A stretch of DNA of 64,000 nt. It comes from JADFOI01 sp965218935. Lineage in GTDB: Bacteria; Acidobacteriota; UBA6911; RPQK01; JADFOI01. Shown in pieces: positions 43,006 to 50,891 of the stretch. The notes under the pieces are model-generated. The model did not search any database. It was not told the origin of the DNA and saw only the letters and a list, made by a program, of their open reading frames with translations. The position numbers and the translations under genes were made by a program. The stretch lies in contig CBDCMH010000005.1 in NCBI GenBank assembly GCA_965218935.1, positions 62,001 through 126,000 of the forward strand, read 5' to 3'. Within the stretch, counting starts at the first letter, position 1. The number at the start of each line of letters is the position of its first letter.

Positions 43006-43834
43006 CATATCTCCTTTCGAACTCAGCCGGGGAATGATACCCCAGTGACGAGTGTAACCGATGGGGGTTGTAGAAGCCCTCGATAAAGTCGAAGAGGGCA
43101 CTACGGGCCTGAGTCGGGGTGAGGAAGTGGTGACGCTCCAGCAACTCACACTCCAGCGAGGCAAAGAAACTCTCACACAGGGCATTGTCATAGCAGTCCC
43201 CCCCCGATCCCATGGAGGGTCGAACCCCAGCTCGGCGACAACGCTGGCCAAAGGCAATCGAGGTGTACTGAGTGCCCTGGTCCGAATGATGGATCACGCT
43301 GTGTGGACGTCTCTGCCATAAAGCCATCTCCAGGGCGGCCAGCACCAGCTGAGTCCTCAGGTGAGTCTTCATGGCCCAGCCTACCACCCGGCGGCTGAAG
43401 GCATCGAGCACCACAGCCAGATAAAGAAATCCTGAGCCCGTCCGGATGTAGGTGATGTCCGCTACCCACAGTTGATTGGGGCCCTGCACCGAGAAGTCGC
43501 GCTGAACCAGATCAGCAGCGGGCCGAACCTTTTCATTCCGGATCGTGGTCCTGTATTTCTTGCGACGGCTCACTCCTTGCAAACCCGCTTTGTGCATCAG
43601 ACGAGCGATACGCTTACGACCGACGGGAATCCCGTTTGCACTCAGCTGGGCGTGAATCCGAGGAACCCCGTAGGTGCCCCGAGAGCGCTCATGAAGGGCT
43701 CGGATCCGGGCCAGCAAAAGGGCATCCTGCTGAGCCCGAACACTTGGCTCACGGCCCCGCCACCCGTAGTAGCCGCTGGTGGAGACTCCCAGTACCCGGC
43801 ACAGGGTGGTAATCTTATGGCTGGCCTGATTCAT
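42980..43834 (-). CDS. IS3-family transposase OrfB
   Basis: 284 residues. An HTH_21-like N-terminus (RGTYGVPRIHAQL) is followed by an rve integrase core with DDE residues: Asp in WVADITYIR, Asp in IHHSDQGTQYTS, and Glu in ALCESFFASLE. It overlaps orfA by ATGA, rather than the usual -1 frameshift arrangement, so a separately started OrfB is likely. The frame appears intact. Confidence 0.93.
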   Translation of the reverse strand: MNQASHKITTLCRVLGVSTSGYYGWRGREPSVRAQQDALLLARIRALHERSRGTYGVPRIHAQLSANGIPVGRKRIARLMHKAGLQGVSRRKKYRTTIRNEKVRPAADLVQRDFSVQGPNQLWVADITYIRTGSGFLYLAVVLDAFSRRVVGWAMKTHLRTQLVLAALEMALWQRRPHSVIHHSDQGTQYTSIAFGQRCRRAGVRPSMGSGGDCYDNALCESFFASLECELLERHHFLTPTQARSALFDFIEGFYNPHRLHSSLGYHSPAEFERRYATLPAVPN

Positions 43835-44142
43835 CTTGACGAACCCGAAGATCCGGACTCGGTCTCCCGAGCGAACCAGGCTGCCGCCTTTTTTAAGATC
43901 TCCCGCTCTTCACGCAGGCGGCGATTCTCCCGACGCAGCCGCCCCAGCTCCTCTCGCTCCGGCGTCGTTAGCCCGTCTTTGCGCCAGCCCTCATCCCGAT
44001 CGACCTGGGCAACCCAGTTGCGGATCGATTGATCAGACGGTTCGAACTCCCGGGCCAATGATCCTGGACTTCGTCCTGACCGCACCAGTTCCACCATTTG
44101 CTGGCGAAACTCAGGTGGGTACCTTCGACCATTTCTTGGCAT
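43831..44142 (-). CDS. IS3-family transposase OrfA
   Basis: 103 residues from ATG 44142 after AAGGAG; the longer in-frame extension runs through the IS end and is not used. An HTH domain (RRYPPEFRQQMVELVRSG...SDQSIRNWV) is followed by a leucine-zipper-like coiled coil (LGRLRRENRRLREEREILKKA). It recognises the IS ends. Confidence 0.92.
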   Translation of the reverse strand: MPRNGRRYPPEFRQQMVELVRSGRSPGSLAREFEPSDQSIRNWVAQVDRDEGWRKDGLTTPEREELGRLRRENRRLREEREILKKAAAWFARETESGSSGSSR

Positions 44143-44197
44143 TGTGTTCTCCTTTCTCCCTAAAGAATCAGGTGTCCACGAAAACGGGTCAACTCCA

Positions 44198-44326
44198 AAA
44201 TCCCAAATTCCAAACAAGTTCCAAATCCTAAATTCCAAATTTAAAACCGCCGGCCGGAAGCCGGAAATTCAAAATTCCAAATTTAAACCGAATTCTGTTT
44301 GTCTATTTTCTATTTGCGCGAAGCGC
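44198..44326. repeat. AAATTCCAAAT-type simple repeat, right part
   Basis: Continuation of the repeat broken by the IS3 element, including CCAAATTCCAAAC, AAATTCCAAATTT and a GCCGGCCGGAAGCCGG hairpin. It separates the convergent rmuC and xerD genes. No gene. Confidence 0.7.
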
Positions 44327-45214
44327 TCACGCGCGGGGGTGGTGTTTTTGGTAGATCCGTTTGAGGCGCTCGCGGCTCACGTGGGTGTAGATCTGGGTGG
44401 TTGAAATGTCGGCGTGGCCCAGCATCATTTGAACCGCTCGCAGATCGGCACCATGATCCAACAGGTGGGTGGCAAAGCTGTGCCGCAGCACGTGAGGGCT
44501 GATCTTTTTTTCGATTCCAATTCTTTTCCCGTACTTCCTCACCAGCATCCAGAAGTACTGACGCGTCATTGAATCTCCCTGCTGGGTCACAAACAAAAAC
44601 GGACTTGCCCGCCGCTTGCGTAAAAAGTGCTGCCGGGCCTCTTTCAGGTATTCCTGGATAAATCTCACCGCCGCCCCCCCCAAGGGCACGATGCGTTCCT
44701 TGGACCCTTTACCGAGTGTCCTCAGGCAACCCAATTCGAAATTGATCTCCTCCGTACGAATCCCCACCAGTTCGCTGACCCTCAACCCTGTCGCATAGAG
44801 CACTTCCAGCATCGCCCGGTCACGCAAGCCATAGGGTGCGCTCAAATCGGGTTGCTCAAGAAGCCGCTCGACCTCCTCCTCACTGAGATATTCGGGCAAG
44901 CTGCGCCAGACCTTGGGAGACTGCAATGTTTCGGAGGGATCTTCTTGAAGATAACCATCCAGGAGAAGGAACCGAAAAAAGGAATGCAGACTCGCGACCT
45001 TCCGCATCACGGAACGAGCAGACACGTGTCCGTAGAGATGCTGGATATAACCGGCCAGCTCCTGCTTGCCCACACCTTGCAGGGTCCATTTCCGGGAACG
45101 GACATAAGAGAGAAACTCACCAAGATCCCTCCGGTAAGCCTCCACCGTGTTGGAGGCCAACCCTCTTTCCACCTGAAGATAATTCAGATAATTACGAACA
45201 GCCCTTTTCTGCAT
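44327..45214 (-). CDS. xerD: Tyrosine recombinase XerD
   Basis: 295 residues, normal XerD length. An N-terminal SAM-like core-binding domain is followed by the catalytic domain with Arg in ATGLRVSELVGI, Lys in GKGSKERIVPL, HVLRHSFATHLL, GHADISTTQIYTH and the nucleophile tyrosine in that last motif. It resolves chromosome dimers at dif. The C-terminus ends KHHPRA. The IS at 45227-46890 inserted 12 bp upstream of the ATG and has separated it from its former upstream neighbours repeat R1e and murJ. Confidence 0.92.
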   Translation of the reverse strand: MQKRAVRNYLNYLQVERGLASNTVEAYRRDLGEFLSYVRSRKWTLQGVGKQELAGYIQHLYGHVSARSVMRKVASLHSFFRFLLLDGYLQEDPSETLQSPKVWRSLPEYLSEEEVERLLEQPDLSAPYGLRDRAMLEVLYATGLRVSELVGIRTEEINFELGCLRTLGKGSKERIVPLGGAAVRFIQEYLKEARQHFLRKRRASPFLFVTQQGDSMTRQYFWMLVRKYGKRIGIEKKISPHVLRHSFATHLLDHGADLRAVQMMLGHADISTTQIYTHVSRERLKRIYQKHHPRA

Positions 45215-45226
45215 GGTACTTAGCTA

Positions 45227-46890
45227 GTTCCCATCCGGAAACTGGGGTTTTCAAACCGGTATTTTATTGAATAGTAATAAGTTAGCCTATCACAGCACTC
45301 TGAAAGACACCCTCTTTTGCTTGGCTATCGGGAGGAGTTCTTTGCCGCTCCGCAAAGGCACGTTAAGGCGACACCTCACCCTGCAAGATGGCGTGGGGAA
45401 GTGAGCAAACAGGGAGAAGTTATACAAGGAGTCGTGCCAGCACGACCAGGTTGTAGCTGACGACCGAAAGGTGCACGTAGCGCTGAAAGCGAGACCAACC
45501 TTTCCAGAGACAGCGAGTGAGACCAAAGACCCGTTTGGCGGTGGAGATACAACCTTCAATGCCGGCTCGGAATCGCCTCAGCTGTTTGTAGACCCAACTG
45601 GATCGGACCATATCCTGGATCTTCAATCCGCATTTCTTGGCAAAGGCCACGTCCTGAACTCCCTGATTCTTGGCCCACTTGAGATTGTCTGAAGAGGCAA
45701 AGCCCCCATCGAAACTGGCCTGGCGGGGATAACGACCGTATTGCCGACATTGATGCTGCAATAAGGGCTTGACCTGCTGGCTGTCGGCCGGATTGCCGTT
45801 CATCAGAACCGCATCCAGGATCAGCGAGGATTTGCCTACGGTCAGATAAAGCTTATGGCCAAAGAGGCTCTCGCGGGAGCCTTTTTCGATAATGTCGGTG
45901 TGTTCTTCAAAGATGGAGACGATCTTTTCGGTGGCCGGGACCTTCTGGCCCAGGATCACCCGACGCTGGGTTTGTTGGATCACTCGCCCCATTAGATTCA
46001 GATTGTGGGCCAACGCTTCGGCCAGGACCTGGCTGATGGGGTCCTGCCACCGCGGTGCCTGCTCCAGTGCCAGGGTGCCGTAACCCAGGGTCCTGCCAGC
46101 GATCTTCAAGAGATCCCGATAATGCTTTTTGCGCTTCTCGCCCCGACTGTTTCGGATGTTCAAACAACGTTTTTTGGCACCTCGGCAATGATCCACAAAA
46201 GAGAGGGACTCCTGCTGGTTGAGCCGTTTTAAAAGGCGGGTCACGACCCGAATGGAATCGTAAAGCAATTGGCTATCGAGGGGATGGCGGATGTTGCTTT
46301 GGACTCCGGTGGCATCCACTCGAATCTTACGCCCTTTCTCCAAACCTTTCTCATCAGCCCAACTGACCAGCACCCGATTGACGGCCTGCCAAGTGGAGGC
46401 TTCAATCCGCGAGATGTTCTCCTGCAAGGTGGATTTGCTGGGGGTGACCCTATAGGGGAGCCGGCAGAAGGTGCGAAAACTCTGCGAGTCGGTCAGGTGA
46501 AAAGCCAGCTTTTCGTAGGAGAACTGGTGGGTTTGTTTGATCAGAGCACAACGTAGGACCTGCTCGGCCGTCATGCCCCGGGCTCCGTTCTTGGAGCTGA
46601 CTTTGTCACACAGATCGTATAAAACCAGATCGGAGATCGATGGATTTTGATCCAGGATCTTGGAGATCGATTCCAGTTCCCGGGCCAGGCGATGATCGGG
46701 CCAGGAAGGGGAAAGAGGGAGTTGATTTTCTCGGTTCTTACGCATTTTCGGGCTCCTGGTTTTGTTTTAAGTCGTTTGTTTTTATTGTTTTACACCAAAT
46801 AACTTATCAAACGACCCTGACAAAATCAGAGCTCGAAAATGCGTACTTACCCTTTTATTTCCAACTATTTACAGTCTTCCGGATGGGAAC
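45227..46890 (-). mobile_element. IS5-superfamily insertion sequence between xerD and R1e
   Basis: 1,664 bp with perfect 14 bp inverted ends GTTCCCATCCGGAA. A 6 bp duplication TAGCTA flanks it (45221-45226 and 46891-46896). The right-hand copy overlaps the first two bases of repeat R1e, so the IS landed at the repeat boundary. Confidence 0.9.
45420..46745 (-). CDS. DDE transposase (DDE_Tnp_1 type)
   Basis: 441 residues. A DUF772-like N-terminal region (GMTAEQVLRCALIKQTHQFSYEKLAF, split: GMTAEQVLRC...SYEKLAF) is followed by catalytic Asp in IRVDATGVQSN, Asp in QASFDGGFAS, and Glu in FRAGIEGCIS, so all three are present. Complete frame, probably active. Confidence 0.9.
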   Translation of the reverse strand: MRKNRENQLPLSPSWPDHRLARELESISKILDQNPSISDLVLYDLCDKVSSKNGARGMTAEQVLRCALIKQTHQFSYEKLAFHLTDSQSFRTFCRLPYRVTPSKSTLQENISRIEASTWQAVNRVLVSWADEKGLEKGRKIRVDATGVQSNIRHPLDSQLLYDSIRVVTRLLKRLNQQESLSFVDHCRGAKKRCLNIRNSRGEKRKKHYRDLLKIAGRTLGYGTLALEQAPRWQDPISQVLAEALAHNLNLMGRVIQQTQRRVILGQKVPATEKIVSIFEEHTDIIEKGSRESLFGHKLYLTVGKSSLILDAVLMNGNPADSQQVKPLLQHQCRQYGRYPRQASFDGGFASSDNLKWAKNQGVQDVAFAKKCGLKIQDMVRSSWVYKQLRRFRAGIEGCISTAKRVFGLTRCLWKGWSRFQRYVHLSVVSYNLVVLARLLV

Positions 46891-46894
46891 TAGC

Positions 46895-47075
46895 TAGCCG
46901 GTATTATGCATAGGTTCTCGTGACGAAGTGCCGCAGACGTCGCGATGACAAGGCGTGCGACGAAGGGCCCCGCAGGTGTACTCATGCAGTACGCCGAGGA
47001 GCCCAAGGAAACACAACGCAGTCAGCGTGGATGATTGCGGCACTGCAGTAGACAACTTATGCATAATACCGGCTA
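46895..47075. repeat. R1 repeat, copy e (full length, 181 bp)
   Basis: Begins TAGCCGGTATTATGCATAGG and ends with the complement of TAGCCGGTATTATGCATAAG. Both ends carry the same variant GCCGGTATT, unlike GCCCGGATT in copy a, so the two ends have changed together. The last three bases (47073-47075) are the TAG stop of murJ. Confidence 0.85.
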
Positions 47076-48659
47076 CGACTTCAGGCGACGAACAAGGTGA
47101 TGGGTCTCCTCAATGCGCAAGAGCAGACAACATCCCAAATAGACCGCCATCCCCACCAGGATACAGCTGGTCAAGGCCACCAGTTCCCGCCACAAATCCA
47201 TCTCGATCCAGAACCCTTCAAAGAACTGGTTGAGAAAGTAAACCACCACTCCCATTACCCCTGAAGCAGCAAGCGCCTTCAAAAAAGTGGGGGCCACAGG
47301 GTAATCCTGGAGGGATCCCAGTTTGCGCTGGAGGCTTTTCGCCAACCAGATGCTGCTCAAGGTAACGGACAAGGCCGTTCCAAAGGCCAGTCCCACGTAA
47401 CCGTACTCCTCGGGAAGAATAAAAAAGACCAGGATGAGATTAACAAAGAGGTTGCTCACTACCGCCATCATACTGATTCGCACGGGGGTCCGGGTATCAC
47501 CTAGGGCATAGAAGGTCGGCACATAGACCTTGATGCAGCTATAGGCGAATAGCCCCAGGGAGTAGAAAATCACGGCATAAGCCGTATACAGGGTGTCCGC
47601 TGACGTAAACCCCCCTCTCTCGAAAAGTACACGGACAACGGGTACGGCCAGGACCATCAACCCGACTGCTGAAGGAATGGCCAGAACGGAAATGAGCTTA
47701 ATGGAATTGGCCACCGTTTCCTTTAATTCTTCCCACTTTTCCTGCGTGGCCAAAAATGAGACGTCCCGGAGATTGACCACACCCACTGCAACTCCGAACA
47801 GACCGATGGGCAAATAGATAATCCGAAAAGCGTAGCTTAACCAGGAAACCGGACCATTTTCCTGAAGAAAGGAAGCAATCTGGGTATTGACCAGAACGTT
47901 GATCTGAACAGCGCTCACTCCCACGATGGCAGGAGCAATCAAGCGGGCGATCTTTTGCACTCCCGGGTGGGCCAGGTCGATGCGAAAACGAAAGCGATAG
48001 CCGTGTTGGCGCATGAGGGGCAGCTGCATGCCATATTGAAGCAGACCTCCCACCAGCGCCCCCACACCCATGGCATGAATGGGCAATATTCCCCACTTTT
48101 CGAACTGGGGAGCCAGAAAAACTCCTGCCGAAATCACGGCCACATTGAAAAGGGCCGGAGCCAAAGCAGGGATGAAAAAATGATTGAGGGTGTTCAGAAT
48201 CGCCATGCCCACGGAAGCCAGGGCAATCAACATCAAAAAGGGTGAGAGAATCTTCAGAAGATCGGCCGTAATCTCGACTTTTCCTGGAACGTCGGCAAAG
48301 CCGGCCGCCAGCAAATAGACAAAGGATTCGGAGAAAACCGATAGAGCCAGCGTGAAGCCTCCCAAGAGGACCAGCAATGCGCTCAAGACCAGGTTGGCCA
48401 GAACCCAGGCCTCGGTTCGGCCCTTCTTGTGCAGGAAATCGGTAAAGGTGGGAACAAAGGCAGCGCTCAGAGCGCCTTCCGCGAACAGATCCCTCAAAAG
48501 ATTGGGAATACGAAACGCCACCAGCCAGGCGTCATTGTAGAGTCCGGCCCCAAAGAGCTTGGCGAAGACCTGATCGCGCACCAGCCCCAGTATCCGGCTG
48601 AGGAAAACCGCGAAACTAACCTTGCCGGCAGCGCGAGCCGATCGAGCAGCTTGAGCCAT
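47073..48659 (-). CDS. murJ: Lipid II flippase MurJ
   Basis: 528 residues from ATG 48659 (an in-frame GTG at 48692 adds 11 residues without support). About 14 transmembrane helices. Family motifs: SRILGLVRDQVFAKLFGAG...DAWLVAFRIPNLLRDLFAEGALSAAFVP at the N-terminus (residues about 20-70) and LPIGLFGVAVGVV...(residue about 265). It flips lipid II during peptidoglycan synthesis. Its stop codon belongs to repeat R1e. Confidence 0.95.
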   Translation of the reverse strand: MAQAARSARAAGKVSFAVFLSRILGLVRDQVFAKLFGAGLYNDAWLVAFRIPNLLRDLFAEGALSAAFVPTFTDFLHKKGRTEAWVLANLVLSALLVLLGGFTLALSVFSESFVYLLAAGFADVPGKVEITADLLKILSPFLMLIALASVGMAILNTLNHFFIPALAPALFNVAVISAGVFLAPQFEKWGILPIHAMGVGALVGGLLQYGMQLPLMRQHGYRFRFRIDLAHPGVQKIARLIAPAIVGVSAVQINVLVNTQIASFLQENGPVSWLSYAFRIIYLPIGLFGVAVGVVNLRDVSFLATQEKWEELKETVANSIKLISVLAIPSAVGLMVLAVPVVRVLFERGGFTSADTLYTAYAVIFYSLGLFAYSCIKVYVPTFYALGDTRTPVRISMMAVVSNLFVNLILVFFILPEEYGYVGLAFGTALSVTLSSIWLAKSLQRKLGSLQDYPVAPTFLKALAASGVMGVVVYFLNQFFEGFWIEMDLWRELVALTSCILVGMAVYLGCCLLLRIEETHHLVRRLKS

Positions 48660-48776
48660 GTTTTTGTGTGGAGCGGGCCCTCCGAAAATCACAATTGTGC
48701 TTTCGGGATTTCCAACCCCTCCTGTCTCACGTTATCATTCTGACCTGAAGTATTTCAGACAGGAGCCGAAACAGGC

Positions 48777-49817
48777 ATGAAATTAGGAGAAATCGCCAAA
48801 AAACTGGATTGTGAACTGCGGGGATCCGAAGAGATTGTGATCACCGGAGTAGCGGGGATTGAAGAGGCGGAAAAGGAGGACCTGACTTTCGTTTCCAATC
48901 CCAAATACTTACCCGACATAGGATCCACTCGTGCCGGAGCCATTATTCTTTCTGCTGAAGCCCCGGCCACCTCGACTCCGACCTTGATTTCCGAGAATCC
49001 TTATCTCGCCTTTGCCCAGGCCATTGAATTCTTTTATCAACCCCCTGAACCCGTTCCCGGAATCCATCCCACCGCCACCATTGCCGACGACGTGGTGCTG
49101 GGGGAGGACTATTCGATTGGAGCCAACGTGGTCATCGGCGAGGGAGCGCAGCTGGGCAAGAATGCCCTTCTCTACCCCAATGTCACCATCTATCCCCATG
49201 CCGAGATTGGAGATGACCTGATCGCCCACTCCAACGCTGTTATTCGCGAGCACTGCAAAATCGGAAACCGGGTGATTCTTCAAAACGGAGCTATCGTAGG
49301 AGCGGACGGCTTTGGATTCGCGCCCCAGGCCGACGGTAGTTACTACAAGATGGCCCAGTCCGGCATCGTGGTCCTGGAAGATGACGTTGAGGTGGGTGCC
49401 AACAGTTGTATCGACCGGGCTACGGTTGGGGAGACGAGAATTGAGGAGGGGACCAAAATCGATAATCTGGTGCAGATCGGGCATGGTTCCCGAGTTGGGC
49501 AGCACACTGTTCTGGCCGGACAGGTAGGCCTGGCAGGAAGCACCCGGGTCGGAGACCACGTCATGTTGGGAGGTCAGGTGGGAACAGCGGGCCACATTGT
49601 CATCGGAGATCGAGTTATAGCCACCGCACAGACCGGGGTGGCCCGATCGGTGGAGGCTGGAAAAATGATCTCAGGTACTCCGGAAATGGAGGCCGCCTTG
49701 TGGAAGCGTAACTACGTTTTGCTGCGCAAGCTCCCCGAACTGGTCCGGACGGTCACCCGACTCAAGAAGGAAATGGCCGAGCTGAAGGGGAAAAAGAAGA
49801 GGAACAAGAAGTCATGA
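48777..49817 (+). CDS. lpxD: UDP-3-O-(3-hydroxyacyl)glucosamine N-acyltransferase
   Basis: 346 residues. An N-terminal LpxD uridine-binding domain (KLGEIAKKLDCELRGSEE) is followed by left-handed beta-helix hexapeptide repeats (residues about 100-320) with the motif GADGFGFAPQADGSYYKMAQSG (split: GADGFGFAPQ...KMAQSG), and a C-terminal helix. It adds the N-linked acyl chain in lipid A synthesis, supporting an LPS-bearing outer membrane. Other lpx genes are not adjacent. Confidence 0.95.
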   Translation: MKLGEIAKKLDCELRGSEEIVITGVAGIEEAEKEDLTFVSNPKYLPDIGSTRAGAIILSAEAPATSTPTLISENPYLAFAQAIEFFYQPPEPVPGIHPTATIADDVVLGEDYSIGANVVIGEGAQLGKNALLYPNVTIYPHAEIGDDLIAHSNAVIREHCKIGNRVILQNGAIVGADGFGFAPQADGSYYKMAQSGIVVLEDDVEVGANSCIDRATVGETRIEEGTKIDNLVQIGHGSRVGQHTVLAGQVGLAGSTRVGDHVMLGGQVGTAGHIVIGDRVIATAQTGVARSVEAGKMISGTPEMEAALWKRNYVLLRKLPELVRTVTRLKKEMAELKGKKKRNKKS

Positions 49818-50128
49818 CCGGAAGTCAGAAGGGTACCGACCGCGAACATAAGCGGGAGGGGCCAGGATTTGGCCTACACTGACTCATCAGCAAGTAAGTC
49901 ATTCGCCAAGCAGAACAAAGCCTCTGCAGCGATTCTCCCTGGTTTGTACAGTCGCACAGTCGTGACCCCTTGACTTTGAGTTTCTCCGATCTTAAAGAAA
50001 TACAGGAAGGCACACATAGACCACCTTCACCAGAGCCGGACACTGGCAGAACAGCAGCTAGGTGGTGCTTTTCCTGCTAAACTGGAGGGGTAGAATCTGG
50101 AGGGGTAGAATAAGGAAGTGAGTCCAAA
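49818..50128. other. 311 bp intergenic region
   Basis: No gene seen. CTGGAGGGGTAGAAT is tandemly duplicated at 50082-50096 and 50097-50111, just upstream of the zinc peptidase gene. The rest shows no clear structure. Confidence 0.6.
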
Positions 50129-50818
50129 ATGATATTTGATCCCGTATACCTGATGTTTATGGCCCCCGCATTGGTCCTGTCCTTGTGGGCCAGTTGGAGG
50201 GTAAAGAGCAACTTCAAGAAATATTCCTCCGTTCGATCCTCCCGGGGAATCACAGGGGCCGAGGCGGCAGCGGAACTGCTCCGTACGGCCAGTATTGATG
50301 ATGTGAAGATTGTGCGAACGCCCGGCAAGCTCTCCGATCACTACAATCCCATCAACAAGACCCTGGCTCTCTCGGAGAGCGTCTACGACTCCTCTTCGAT
50401 TGCCGCCATCGGCGTGGCCACCCATGAAGCGGGTCATGCCATTCAACACGCGAAGCGCTACGGCCCCCTTTGGCTTCGCTCGCTGCTGGTTCCAACCGCC
50501 AGCATCGGTTCCAGTTTTGGCTACATTGTCATGTTGATCGGCCTGTTCATGGCCTCCACCAATATGGTCCTGGTGGGCGCCGTGCTTTTCTCAATGGTAC
50601 TGCTGTTTCAGATCGTCACGCTGCCCGTGGAATTTGACGCTTCGAGCCGGGCCAAGGCCCTGGTCGTCGAGCATGGGATCATCATGCCGCAGGAGCGGGA
50701 GGGAGTGGATCGCGTCCTGAACGCAGCCGCTCTCACCTACGTTGCCGCTGCCATCAGCACCTTACTCACCTTACTTTACTTTCTGTGGCGCTCCGGACTG
50801 ATCGGCGGACGACGCTAA
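50129..50818 (+). CDS. YugP-type membrane zinc metallopeptidase
   Basis: 229 residues. An N-terminal membrane segment (residues about 3-25) is followed by the zinc-binding HEAGH motif in VATHEAGHAIQHA (about residues 109-121), and three more hydrophobic segments. The conserved FDASSRAKALV block carries the third ligand region. Family function is membrane-protein proteolysis of unknown target. Confidence 0.9.
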   Translation: MIFDPVYLMFMAPALVLSLWASWRVKSNFKKYSSVRSSRGITGAEAAAELLRTASIDDVKIVRTPGKLSDHYNPINKTLALSESVYDSSSIAAIGVATHEAGHAIQHAKRYGPLWLRSLLVPTASIGSSFGYIVMLIGLFMASTNMVLVGAVLFSMVLLFQIVTLPVEFDASSRAKALVVEHGIIMPQEREGVDRVLNAAALTYVAAAISTLLTLLYFLWRSGLIGGRR

Positions 50819-50891
50819 CAAGTCCCCTCAAATCCGGTTTCCGAGTCCTGCAGGAAAATTTGCGGCCGCTCTCGGGAGCACTGAGGAGCGG

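Larger units (their letters stand above)
42951..44197 (-). mobile_element. IS3-family insertion sequence
   Basis: 1,247 bp starting TG and ending CA, with inverted ends TGAAGTTACCCCGCTTTGG and (complement of right end) TGGAGTTGACCCGTTTTCG, then shared GTGGACA. AAA on both sides (42948-42950 and 44198-44200) fits a 3 bp target duplication. It carries orfA and orfB. Confidence 0.9.
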
